Shown here piece by piece: positions 24,457 to 35,292 of a DNA stretch of 64,000 bases. Each line of letters begins with the position of its first letter. Within the stretch, counting starts at the first letter, position 1. A model generated the notes under the pieces. It worked only from the letters and a program-made list of their open reading frames with translations. It was not told the origin of the DNA and ran no database searches. Source of the DNA: Astrocystis sublimbata (Eukaryota > Ascomycota > Sordariomycetes > Xylariales > Xylariaceae); assembly GCA_022453515.1 (NCBI GenBank), contig JAJNNY010000006.1:930001-994000 (forward strand), in the 5' to 3' direction. The translations under genes and the position numbers were made by a program.

Positions 24457-24787
24457 TATAACAAGGGCTAGATTTCTAGGGCTTGGAATAAGCTTCGATT
24501 TAGCTAATAATTCTCTAGGGTACAAAAGGGTCCATATCCTCCTAAAGCCTCTACTCCAGGCTGGAGGAATCCCTTCTATTTATGCTCCTTCTGGCAGCCC
24601 TTAAGGCCGGCTTCGGACCTTCCTCGGGTCTGCGGCAACGCCTCACTTATGCCTGTTGGTTGTCGCCTGTATACGGAGGTCCTCATAACCTTCTAGATCC
24701 GTAGCTCTGATCCAATCATCTACATATTCAGAGGTTTAGGGCGCGTAGGCTTCCTATTTGGGTAGCCCGGAAGTGACCCGTGTGACA
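24457..24787 (-). repeat. LTR, right copy (5' LTR of the minus-strand element)
   Basis: 331 bp, same length as the left copy. It starts TATAAC where the left copy has TGTAAC (one of the 20 transitions) and ends GTGTGACA. Confidence 0.93.
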
Positions 24788-24792
24788 GTCAC
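24788..24792. repeat. Target-site duplication, right copy (GTCAC)
   Basis: Identical to 17480-17484; defines the exact right edge of the retroelement. Confidence 0.9.
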
Positions 24793-24821
24793 CTTGCAGA
24801 AGCCTCCGTGAAAGCCCATAG

Positions 24822-25940
24822 TCAAGTAAACTGCTGGGGTCCAAACTTTCCAACAAGATCCATTGTCAAATCGTTGCCACCCGTAATCTCTGCCTTTCGT
24901 GATTGCAATTCCTCCACATCCCATTGGCTTACAATCACCCTGCCACTCAAAAATTGGGCATGAGGATGGGAGAGCCATACGGCAAGGCCGCCAACAAGCT
25001 CCGGGGTCTCTCGATCGAAATGCCGCATGTAAGCAGGTAACATGTCCGTGTCAAGAGTACCTGGATGCAACGCTACCGCCGTGATGTTGGGATAGACGGC
25101 GGCAATAGACGCGATCTGCTGCTGGGCCACGAGCTTCGAGGCGCTGTACCCGGGCGACAGGGCATTGCCCTTCCAGGCCGCACCTGAGGTCAAGTTGATG
25201 ACGGTCGCTCGCGTCTCGGGAGTCGGAAGCTGATTGATGAAAGACCGTGTGACTTCAACCGCTGGAGTCAGTCATTTCTCATGGTTTGGGAATCTGCAGG
25301 CAACTATCTAGAGCAGGTATTTACCCTTGAGGGTAAATGGTAATAATTGATACCCCCGAGACTTGTCACAAAGGAGAACGGATGACTCTGGGGAACACAT
25401 ACCAAGAAAGGTCCCCTTCCCGTTGATTTCGAACTGTCTCCACCAGATGTCCGGATCTGCATCACCGAGACGGACTCCCTCACCATCACCGTTGACGCCA
25501 GCATTGTTAACCAGGATATCAGCGTGACCGAAATTTGATCTGATCTCTGCGAACGCTGACGCTACGGCTTGAGTGTCCGAGATATCGGTGGCGATGGCCA
25601 ATGTCTGGACGGCGGGGTTGGTCTCCTTGACCTGCTGCTGAACACTCTTGAGTCCTTCGGCGTTCGTTGCGAGGAGCACAAGGCCCTTGACGCCAGCTTT
25701 GGCAAACGCAGGGGCGAAAGCCTACACGGTCACATAAGTCAAGGGACACTCTCGCAGACCTCAGAACTGCATTACCTTGGCACCGAGACCACGACTAGCT
25801 CCTGTGATGATCACAACTTTGCCAGCGAGGCTCAGGTCTTGCCGTTGAGGGTCGACCGCAGGATATTGATCGTTGTGTATAGTCTTCGTGTACTGGAGCA
25901 TAGTCGCGAAGAAGTTTGTGGGGAGTTTTGTGAAATCCAT
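24822..25940 (-). CDS. Short-chain dehydrogenase/reductase
   Basis: Three exons, 25940..25776, 25721..25403 and 25261..24822, encode 307 residues. The Rossmann motif TGASRGLG is at 46-53, NNAG at 127-130, and the catalytic triad candidates are S187, Y200 and K204 (YSASK). The C-terminus ends KFGPQQFT, a natural end for this class, so the gene is not truncated by the retroelement although its stop codon is only 35 bases away. The expected reaction is NAD(P)(H)-dependent oxidation or reduction of a small alcohol or ketone; cytosolic, since no signal or membrane segment is seen. Substrate cannot be told. It has no biosynthetic partner genes nearby. Its 3' UTR and terminator may now be supplied by, or interfere with, the LTR. 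Confidence 0.88.
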
Positions 25941-26933
25941 TTTGGCAGGCAGATGATCACACGTATACTTGTATATGAAGTGATAATTACCAATGTGACT
26001 CTGTTAGAAGTGTTTATTGTTATGGCTCTCGAAAAGAGGTGCCTGGGGGCCTTGCTTTATACACATCAAGTCGCTGAGCCAACTTTGACTTCCGGAAGAA
26101 CCCCTGGCTGTAGGAATCGCCATGATTGATTGACTCTAGGCGGGAAAGACATGCTACCGACTTGGTAAGGAAGTGAAAGTTGATCTGGGATCCTACTCCG
26201 TTAGCCCCTTGAGGCAAATGAGGTTGTTCCGCGTGCCGCGTGAGCTCAGCGAGAACGACAAGCAACTGGTTAGTGTGACTCATCAGAATAGGAAACGCGT
26301 AGCCTTCACGAAGTCATGTGCCTCTCGAGCACCTTAGATCAACCCTGTCTCGGTCATGCATCTTGTCCGAGCTGGGAGGCACAGCTCGGTGCTCGGTGAA
26401 GACTGACGAGCGGAAGTGGAGAAAACTCGGTGAGATAGGCAGAAGCTGCACAGACAGCATCTTCACACCTAGGATAGCAATTTTAGCGCCTTCCCAATTA
26501 GAGCGTCGGTCACATTTTCCGAAATAGGTTTCGTGGTGTAGTTGGTTATCAGGTCAAGTCTTACACACTGAATCATGTCATGTATGAAATAACCGAATAA
26601 TGTGAAAAAGGATATTGAATTTATTTTGCTCTACACCAAGCCTTCACCAAACTCCTGGAGAAACCAGAACAGATAACCCCGAACCAACAATTTTCCATTC
26701 CCACCCCTTACATGCCTAATCCCATTTGCACTTGCCATTCACTCCCCTATACCTAATTCTTCTTGCCGTCGTCCTTTTTCAAAGGCAGCCGGAAGTCGAG
26801 GTCATCAGATATCATTGCGTATAATTCCGGCTCGCAGCCAATTCCTTGGCGTAGCTTCGGTTTTCGTCTCATCACTCCACAGCGCCAACGTGTTCGAATG
26901 AGTACGCAGGCTATGCTTGTGATCGTTCTGCGC
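25941..26933. other. Intergenic with one tRNA-like fragment
   Basis: Promoter side of the dehydrogenase and 3' side of the TMEM33-like gene. Apart from the tRNA-Val-like fragment at 26527-26594 nothing was recognised. Confidence 0.5.
26527..26594 (+). pseudogene. tRNA-Val-like fragment (decayed)
   Basis: Starts with GGTTTCGTGGTGTAGTTGG, the usual 5' acceptor strand and D arm (A box) of a fungal tRNA-Val. An anticodon-loop-like CTTACAC follows, which would present TAC (valine), but the anticodon stem has two mismatches. The T arm and B box (GGTTCGA) are absent, and the 3' end GAAATAACC pairs only imperfectly with the 5' end. This looks like a broken tRNA gene and not a working one. Confidence 0.4.
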
Positions 26934-28102
26934 CTAGGACGTCTTCTTTGGCACGCCGGCACCGCCCATGTACTTGCTAAGATCGGTTACGGCGTAGAAC
27001 TGGCGAGCACCTCCCTTGACACCATCCCAGGCAGATCGAGCAGCTGGCGGGGTACCTTGAGCGCCCACCATCGAGTCTACGCGGAGCTCCAATTGTTGGA
27101 AGGAGTTCTGGACGTGGGTGCTCTGAGAGAAGCGAGCTCGAAGGAAGGCGGTGTACAAGCCGAGTAGTATCCAGGAACGTCTCTGGAAAAGCACGGCAGA
27201 GAGGACGAGACGAACCCAAAGGGCAATTTCCAATCCTGAAACCACAGACATGGAGGCATCATAGTACGTCTTGACAAAGTTCCCAATGGATTCCGCAAGA
27301 GGGTTGGCTTGCGGCTTAGCACCAGCGGGGGCCTTGTTTGGCTGGACAGTGGGGATGACATTGCTGCGCGTGTAGGTCGCAACGTGGAAGATCGAGTAGA
27401 TACCATAAGGCAACAGCGCCAGAGGGTACTGGGGAGCGAGGAGCCAGATGAGCGCCATGACTGTGCGTCACAAGACGGGTTAGCGAGTCTATTCGTAGCG
27501 GCTGGCGGTGAATGGGGACGAGGTAAGAGAGGGTCGGCAACGTACCGAGGTACTGGACGTTCTCGTCGGACAGGATGCCAATTGCGCCACCGGTGTTCTT
27601 GGCTCCAACCTTTTGCCTAGCACGCCATGTTTTGTAAACAACTATGCCGTACGTCAAGGCAGCGGCAATGAAGGACAGGCGGTAGGTGAATCTGGCCATG
27701 CCACTATAGTAGTTGAAGCTGATATACGAAAACGCGTATCGGATGATACATAGAATAAGAACTAGATGCCTAGTGATGAGCTGTTAGCATTATGCCGTTC
27801 GTTCGGTCGTTCGTTCCTGTCCTCGTCCCCGTCCCCGTCCCCGTCCCCATGCACAAAAGCCAGATCAACCAGATCAACGCAGGCGTGTCAGGCACGGGAA
27901 CCGATATCTGCGGCGGGATGATGACGGCTGTTTCACGTACCCGCTGAACCAGGCAACTGTGTCATTTCAATCGCATCGAGGTCAGCAGAGTCCCGAAGCA
28001 GAGTGGCGGCGCGGCGCGGGGTGAAGACATACATTGGAGTGTTTGGGCGAGAGCCATGAGTCTGTCGCTTAGGGGCAGATCAGCTGAGGGGGGTGGCGCC
28101 AT
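26934..28102 (-). CDS. TMEM33/Pom33 family ER-nuclear pore membrane protein
   Basis: Four exons, 28102..28033, 27956..27941, 27769..27546 and 27460..26934, give 278 residues. Exon 2 is only 16 nt but is needed to read LAQTLQFAWFSGH across the junctions. The protein begins MAPPPSADLPLSDRL and has several hydrophobic segments: around 24-45, 60-75, 104-125 and a pair near 165-200. In yeasts Pom33/Per33 and Tts1 shape tubular ER and help nuclear pore assembly. The C-terminus is soluble with an amphipathic stretch. Intron 2 (27940..27770) carries four copies of GGGGAC on the coding strand. An unspliced or microexon-skipping transcript would shift frame early, so the microexon could control output. 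Confidence 0.85.
27825..27848 (-). repeat. (GGGGAC)4 repeat in TMEM33-like intron 2
   Basis: Plus strand reads GTCCCC four times; the transcribed sense strand is therefore four runs of four G separated by two bases. This meets the simple rule for an RNA or DNA G-quadruplex. It lies about 90 bases downstream of the 16-nt exon. Confidence 0.8.
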
Positions 28103-31100
28103 CTTGCCTTTGCTGGAATTGCGCTGGGCAACGGCGTGGGGATCAATATACGACGGCACGAAAGCGAATCTCGAGAGGTGCGGATGGTGATGTTGCAGCA
28201 ATGCGCTGGTGAAGACGAGCAGGCGAAATCACCTATATGTATAAGTTGATATAGAGTTGGGAAGAAGTGGAAGCAGGGCGAGGGTGGAAGCGTGGAGAAA
28301 CGAGCTCAGCGATGATGTACGCTGCTGCCGTGCCTTGCGGTGCTACTGTGTGTAGGAGTACCTACCTAGGCATCTAGGTCCGTCGCAGGTGGCTTAGGTT
28401 CAAAGGCAGCGTCGGTTGCTGATGGCGGTGATGACGACAAGTAAGTGTGTTAGTGGGATTATGGCCTTCTGCGCTTTGGGCAACACCTTGATTTTGGTGC
28501 TTCTGGTGTGTGCGTCATGCCGAAGCTGTAGGTCCCGCCAAGAATCATCTGCACCGAGCGGCACCTGCGTAGTGGCCGTCAGCGCCTGGCGGCATCACTG
28601 TCTGGTTTACTGAAGCTACCTAGGTACTTTCCAGGTACTTACCAGCCACCCGGCTACCGGTTCGCTAGCGGCTACACTGAGACGGATACTTATCTCCGAC
28701 ACGCCCAGCCACACAGTACAGTAGGAACCTTTCCCCCACCACGCTTTTCTCCCCGTTTCAGGTTTAAGAAAAAAAGATCTCTATTGTACGCATATGTGAG
28801 AAAGTCCATATTACGAAGGAGCTAGATGGGCTCGTGCTTCTACCCCGTACAACGACCACCTCCACAGTATCACACAAACTCAACACTGAACAACAGCCTG
28901 GCCAGCCTGGCGTGCCCCTCCCCCTCCCCCTCCCTCAAACCTCGAACTTGACAGGCACTGGGACCCCGCTGGGTGGCCCCCGATGATCTGGAGAGCTCTG
29001 CTGAGCCTTATCAACAGCCGCAGACTAGACTAGACTGCCTAGCAACATTGATTGGAGTGGTTCGAGTGGTTCCTATCCGTACGTTGGTCAGCTGGTCATA
29101 GCTCCCACCCGATGGTCTTGTTACAGTCGCCGCCATTGCAATGGGCCAATCTCGCCTCGTCTTACCTAGCGCAATCCATCCCCCCGGAAATTGGATCCTG
29201 AAACACACAGAACACATCACAAAAGTCGTCTTGTTTGTGTCAGCTAGAGATGATTGTTCGTTCAGTCTCTTGGTGAGGTCGAAGTCTTCGTACTTGAGCT
29301 CAGGCACACACAACCATAGTGAATCGAAACGACTTGTTCATGACCAAGATAAAGTGTCGGTTGCGAACAGGAATGCTAGCATACTTAATGATAGTCACAT
29401 CCATACAGTGAACCATGTGGCCGAGTAGGAAATGGCCCACGTGCTAGGAAACAAACTACTTCTCTCTTCTCGCTACCTCAGATGTCAACACCCGCATCCT
29501 AGCTGACCAGATCTCACCCAGTATACACTGCAATTGGTCAACACCCCTTTTCCAGTGCAACTCACTTGACCGCGAACGCCGGCCACCCCTACGTATATCG
29601 TAGAGTGTGCTTGATTGGATTAATTATCATACACGCTGCACTGTTGTTCTTGGTCAACATTTTCTTGGTGGTGATACTTGGGAGTAAATCGGTTGCATTG
29701 CTATCTAATTACAGCATTTGCGCAGAAGATGAGGATTGATTCATCTTGTATACCTACCTACCTAGGCATGTATCAGTAGCCACCAGCCAAGGTTCCATAG
29801 CGTACAGGTCACCCATCGAGGATATTACAACACTGGCCAGCTGTGTCGACAATTTCCAGCCATACATTGGTCACGACATGGTTATTTTAGAAGTCTGAAA
29901 CCATGTGCTTGCTAATGACTTACATAATATTTCCCCACGAATGCGTGTAGAGAACTTCGCGGCACACGCTACATCGCAGTCCTTTTTACGCTATTACATG
30001 TAACTATTGGGAAATGATGGGTGACGGGGCTTGCTCTAAAGTCATATCAGTTTTGGGTATCATACCTGTACATGCACTTTTTCTCCGTTTGGCTCGCAAT
30101 ACCGACATTCAGTGAACGATGACTGAAATGTCCGTTCGTATATCATTGGTAGAATAACAGAGCAATTCGAAGTTTAATTGGAGTAACTTTTGCACAAACT
30201 TCAATGTTCGGAACCCTGTAAGACTGGGGGTGTGGAAAGGGCAACTTTTTCCGTTTAATTCAAGGATGATGTCCATACTGTGATCGAAGACCACGATACA
30301 GAGTGTTATCAATTGGAGACGGCCGGATGTATAGAGGTAACAGTCAGCTTTGGAATCAGTCATAGTTGTCCCAGCTACGATACCGCTGTACATGCTATGA
30401 AAATTGTCAAACTTAGCAAGAACGGTGTCAATCTCTCTATTGGAAGTAGAGGTAGGTGAGGAGGCCCCCCTCCGAGCTCAAACTACGGCTCCCAGTATGG
30501 TGCGTAGTGGATGTATACAGCGCTGAATATACGCAAGCCTCCCCCTTACTTTAGCTGGCTACATGACTCGACGCCCCGCACCTAGTCGGCATCAACACAT
30601 ACAGCACAGAAACGGGTAGAAAGACTTGAAGACGATTGGGGTTTTATAGCTATGCTCGTGTTGTAGCTATAGAATACTCCGCAGTTTTTGGTAAAGGCTT
30701 TGCCCGAGTATCTACGCTTCCTGGAGCCAACAACAGATACTACAACTAAGTATGCCGCTTACACCCTTGACTTGGAAACCTCGTCCTCCGACTAGTGAGA
30801 AACGTAGTGTTCTGGGTCGTAGGGTCGTAATATGCAGAACATGTAACCGATAAAAGTCAGATATTGGCAGCACTGGAAGCTGAAAAAGTTCAGTGAAGAC
30901 TCCGAAAAACGAAGCTGATCGCTGCTTATTTGTTGGCCCGCCATAATTGTTGAAGGAGAAGTCCTCGTTGTGATTAGTGCAGGAAACCAAGCTGTAAATC
31001 ATTTATCTTCACTAACATGACGAGCATGACGGCGTATCTCAAGGGGGTTATAATGGACCCAGCTCCCACGCTTTACTAATGCCTAACCACAGCTAGTTCT

Positions 31101-31376
31101 CATGCTTTAATAATGCCCTACTATTCAACTAACTTTTAACTGGCAATTGTTTTGAAAATTCTAATGCCTAATCTAAAACTCTATTCCCATACCTTGTGTC
31201 CTCTATCCTGCCATGTTCGACACGAAACCTGTATAGCATAACCATAGTTGCCATACTCATTCTACACAAACACTTACTCAATATATCTTGTTTCCCCCAT
31301 TGCGGTATCAAATTTAAGGAGTTCTGACGACCAGCTTGACCAGGTCACCAAATGAATAACTTATGACAGGACGTCT
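28103..31376. other. Intergenic, 3.3 kb, no gene seen
   Basis: Contains several TACCTAGG-type words (about 28358-28378, 28615-28640, 29753-29766) and a C-rich run at 28915-28935. ORFs are short and without recognisable content on either strand. The first few hundred bases should be the TMEM33-like promoter. Confidence 0.45.
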
Positions 31377-33123
31377 TCACATAGCCAACTCTTCCTCTAC
31401 TATGACCTTGTCGTCATAAGCTTTTTTGACCTCATAGTACTCCCTGTCCAAGTCCGTGCTGTGGACGTCGAATCGTTGGCCGAGCCATCTTAGCTTCGTT
31501 AGCACGCAGAGCTTTGATATGGTCGCATTAGGCTCGGCTGCAAAGAACCCATGGAAGCCTCCTTTCCAGAGCTTCATCTCGACCTCGACCTCGGCGCTGC
31601 GCAGTGTATTGTAAAAGTTCTTGACTTCGTCTCTGAAAGGCTCCGCAGTTCCCACTTCGATATAGGTTGGGGGAAAGCCTTGCACGTCGACGTGTGATGC
31701 CCGCGCCGGCGCTTCGAAGATGCTAACCTGGCTAGCCCCCCTGCGAGACCCAAGAGATGCGTTCCATCCCTCGACCGCATCCGCCGATGAGAACATGTTT
31801 CCGCGTTTGAACTCCTCGTGGGACTGCGTGTTGCACCGGTCGTCGAGCTGGGGTGCCTCTAGTACGAGCCCATGGAGCTCGCCAAATTCCGCAATAGAAC
31901 CTTGACGCCTTTTTTGGCACCACTTCATGACGGTCGAGGCAGCCACTGCAATATTCCACGTCAGCTATTGTCATCATGCGTGGCATCTGTAGGTGAAGGA
32001 GACTGTATGACGTTCCTCTGGTGCTGTTCGAAACGAGGACAAATGGGCTGCTTTCGTCCTCAAAATGGCAGTACGCAAAAAAGTCAATAATTCGTGATTA
32101 ACTCACAGCCGCCCCCAGCAGAGGTTCCGTAGACAATGATACTTGCTTGATCACCGTATCTTAGGACACGATCGTCGTTCGTCCCAAGGTGATCATATAC
32201 CCACTTCAAGGCATCAAAGCAGTCGTTGGTTGGCTCTTCGCCTGTGGGAGACTCGTCCAGCTCATTGGGTGATAGACGGTAGTCGACGCTGATGATGATT
32301 GCATTAAAGTGGTTGGCCCATCTCTTCGCTCGCTCCAAGAAACCTCCTGAGTATGGGGTGCCTCCATAACGGCCACCCCCATGAATATAGAATATGCATG
32401 GCAGGGTGCCGACGTCAGCTTCTTGGATTGTCGTGCTGCTCGCAATGACGACTTTGATAGTTTCGGGGATAACTTTGTCATTAATTAGCTTTTGGTTCTC
32501 GGGGCCGCGGCACGACGAATCTCGAGCTATGTTTCGAGTCTCTTGAAGTAAACCGCACTTCGTCCGGACATAGTCATCAGTCGGCGCTATCGAGTGCCGT
32601 CTGTCTCGCTGAGAACGCCAGTCAGAACGCTTTATTATTTTGTCTCTCTCCTGGCAGTACCAGTGGCGTGTCTCTAGTTCGGAATGACCCTGTAGCCCCT
32701 TATCGTAGTCTGCTATGTATGGGTTCAACGGCTCCTCGAGGTAAGAGAAACTTCCCGTCGACTTGGGATACACGCACTAAAAGCTGTTAGATGTAGAGAA
32801 ACTGAGAAGGTGATGAAGAAATTGTACCTGTCTAACCAAACATGTCATCCACTGATACAATTTGCACCCTCTTTTCCTAGGATCACGCTGTCGATCCATC
32901 ATCTTGCAAGTCCCAGATTCGAATAGGTAGACAAGATCTTGGGTGGCAGCTGCCTCAGGACTTCGCAATGATACAATAGGGCTCACCTATGCATGAGCTG
33001 GAGATATACGGCAAGCCGATTTGCCAAATCGATAGTATTCAATATTCGACCCCATCGTGTTTTCAGCAGGCTCCACGAGGTTGGCGTGTAAGGGAAGATT
33101 TTCGATCGATTAAAATCTTCCAT
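31377..33123 (-). CDS. HSL-type alpha/beta hydrolase
   Basis: The confident part is exons 32776..32107 and 31945..31377. Proposed 5' exons are 33123..32987 and 32876..32828, giving 474 residues in frame. The oxyanion-hole motif HGGGR follows FYI. The nucleophile elbow reads GTSAGGG across the last intron, where most relatives have GDSAG. The acid position reads GTAEPFRDE, with Glu where the family usually has Asp, and the histidine is in GGFHGFF. The fold is that of hormone-sensitive-lipase-like esterases, which cleave short-chain esters; fungal relatives include steryl-acetate deacetylases. A hydrophobic stretch after the oxyanion hole belongs to the core and no clear signal peptide is seen. 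The N-terminal 60 residues are the weak point of the model. Confidence 0.7.
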
Positions 33124-35292
33124 CGGGCATCGGCTACCAAGGTCCGCGCGCGTGTGGTACGTTGCCTTTGAGAAAAACGAATCAAGCTGCGGCGATCGTA
33201 GCATTAAGCCTCAATGTGATGTCTTTGTGGTCTTGGTAAAATTTGTCCATGTGTGTGTCAGGCTCAACGTCTGATGGCCCAATTAACGCCAAACAAGTAC
33301 CTAGTCGGCGGTGAGCAGGGTTTCTCCATTGACTTCCCTGGCAAAGGCAGACCGGTAAGTCACCAGACTTTGTTCCCAGTGATTTGGTAACACGACGCAG
33401 CGTAACATCCCGTCTCTTCAGATGTATAGTAATTACATTGGCGGCAACCTGGCTGAGACGCAACTAGGGTCTAGCTACCTCACGCGGCTTTCAAAGTAGC
33501 TCGAACTCCACTCCAACGGTCCCGGCTCTCTATGAAAGGTTGAGGGGAACCCGCAAGTCAATAATGACATGATCACGGAGTCGAGACGATGCGATAGATC
33601 GCCGCTAGTCGGAGGCACAGTCTTCTACGAGGGGCACTGTCCGACACGAGTTTCCCCATCCTTCACTCAGACGGAATACACGAGAAAGAAATACCTACTT
33701 CATACACGTAACAGGATCGATTTCTCGTTACGCAAGAGCGGGGCGAAATGAAGCTTAAACTAACGCTTGCGATGGTGCTTGTGGAACACTGTTCCTGACA
33801 CATTGCCGCACCACGGTCAGTCACGACTCGCAACCGTGCTGTCTGTCTTGTTCAAGAAATTGAGCCATTTTGCGATGAATCAGTTGCAACGAGGAGATGT
33901 GTTTCCCTGAGGTGGCAGTGCACTGCAGTGGGCAGTGATTTCGACTTTCTTTTGATCACGTTATATGCTGTTCTGATCATGATCGGGCTCAGAGGTCGAA
34001 AAGTGCTCTTTGTACGAGTAGGCTGCCTTGGCCGATAGGATTCCCTTTCATTCTAGGTAAATTTTACTGCCACGATCGTAGTCGCAGTGTATTCGAGAGC
34101 TGAAACATCATACAGTGGGTGCTCATGTGACCAGTTGCTTAGTATTGGCATAGCACCTCGTCCCAGGTCTATCCCAACTGGCAGCGAACATCTGTCACTA
34201 TATGTGGCAGGATCGTATCATAAGACGGGCCGATATGGTCTAGAGGATGGGACCGGACAACGGAATTGTCTGTGGCATGCATGTCACCTTGACAGGTGTC
34301 TCACGTCACGAAGTAGATGATCATGTAAGCCTTCTGCTGCTGCACATCATATACCGTTACCCCTGCTTCATTTCCAACAACCAGGTTGAAGTATCGAGAA
34401 TACACATGGCGAGACATGGAAAGGATCTAAGAGTCCCGAGATCTTAAGACGGAGGGGCCCTGAGTTAAGCCTTGGAGATACCCACTTGTCAGCTTTTTTT
34501 TATCCAATTGTGTACCGGCGCAACAGCTACTGTAGTCCTACCGCTTAGGCTGACCCCGTCGTTTTGCCCTTTAATGATCCTGCGCTCGGAGGATGGGCAA
34601 GCTCCACAACGAGGGAGGCCCTGAGCAGCTCTTGAAAATGCCGGGTGTTTCCCGATAGGCCTCAGCTGGTTATGTGATGTCGCTCGGCAACAAATCAATC
34701 GCGCAAGCCGTGAGGCACCGAGTCAGGACAGCTTCACGTGTTGGGCACGTTTATCCCGCCAAGCCATCATAGCGCCTCGACTCATTCTGTCATCTTCTAC
34801 GCACCACTCGGGGTCTAGAATGTCTTCTCGGGTGTGCCTGGTCACACACACGACGCTCCAGGTCACTTAATCTCGCGACTTTCCCCAGCCGTGAGACTGG
34901 TCGAAGCGGCGTCAGCCTCCACCAATACCGCCTTAATATTGCCCAGGATCGTACCAGTATGACGCAGAATCGTATCAGTCGATAGGTATACAATGCATCT
35001 ATGTGCAGCTGATTGCCATTCTAGCAAATGTACCCTCGGTGACGCAAGATGAGGACGAGTTCGGAAGCAGCCCTGACGGTGTTCCAAGCAACGTCGGATA
35101 TCAACTTCGGGTGTGAACACCTGCCGTTGCGAATAGTCGACTGCTTACAACTACGGGGCATCCGAGAGGAGAGGTGTTGGTGTCACTGTCGGGTATTCAA
35201 ACAATATCGCTTGGGTGTTCTTTGCGCAATATGAGGGTTTTTGTCAGAGTCCGCTAAAAGCGGCGGTCCCCTTGTCTATGTGGGCGAATCAT
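33124..35292. other. Intergenic, 2.2 kb, no gene seen
   Basis: A minus-strand ATG at 33204 extends the hydrolase first exon by 27 codons and is an alternative start. The rest has only short ORFs with no recognisable content. Confidence 0.45.

Larger units (their letters stand above)
17485..24787 (-). mobile_element. RIP-mutated Ty3/Gypsy chromovirus, 7,303 bp
   Basis: Two 331-bp direct LTRs bound a very AT-rich interior full of stops in every frame. Orientation is minus: reading that way, LTRs begin TGTCACACGG, and a purine tract GAAGAAGGGAGATAG lies directly before the downstream LTR (at 17816-17830). Domain relics in minus-strand order are: a Gly/Pro/Asn/Arg-rich gag-like stretch (22529-22789), reverse transcriptase with VYLNNLLIYADT (near 20290-20321), integrase TAFHL*TNGQTEQLN (18631-18685) and a C-terminal chromodomain relic NWT*EPYNHLLGDLAKD (near 17900-17965). 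TAG and TAA stops stand where CAA or TGG codons are expected. The chromodomain marks it as a chromovirus, a group targeted to heterochromatin. The element cannot encode its own proteins; any movement would need supply in trans. Insertion is 35 bases past the dehydrogenase stop codon. Confidence 0.93.

Noticed and set aside
17874..24525. Short plus- and minus-strand ORFs inside the retroelement as separate genes
   Set aside because: They are stop-free gaps in RIP-degraded sequence and not genes; only family motifs read through stops are meaningful.
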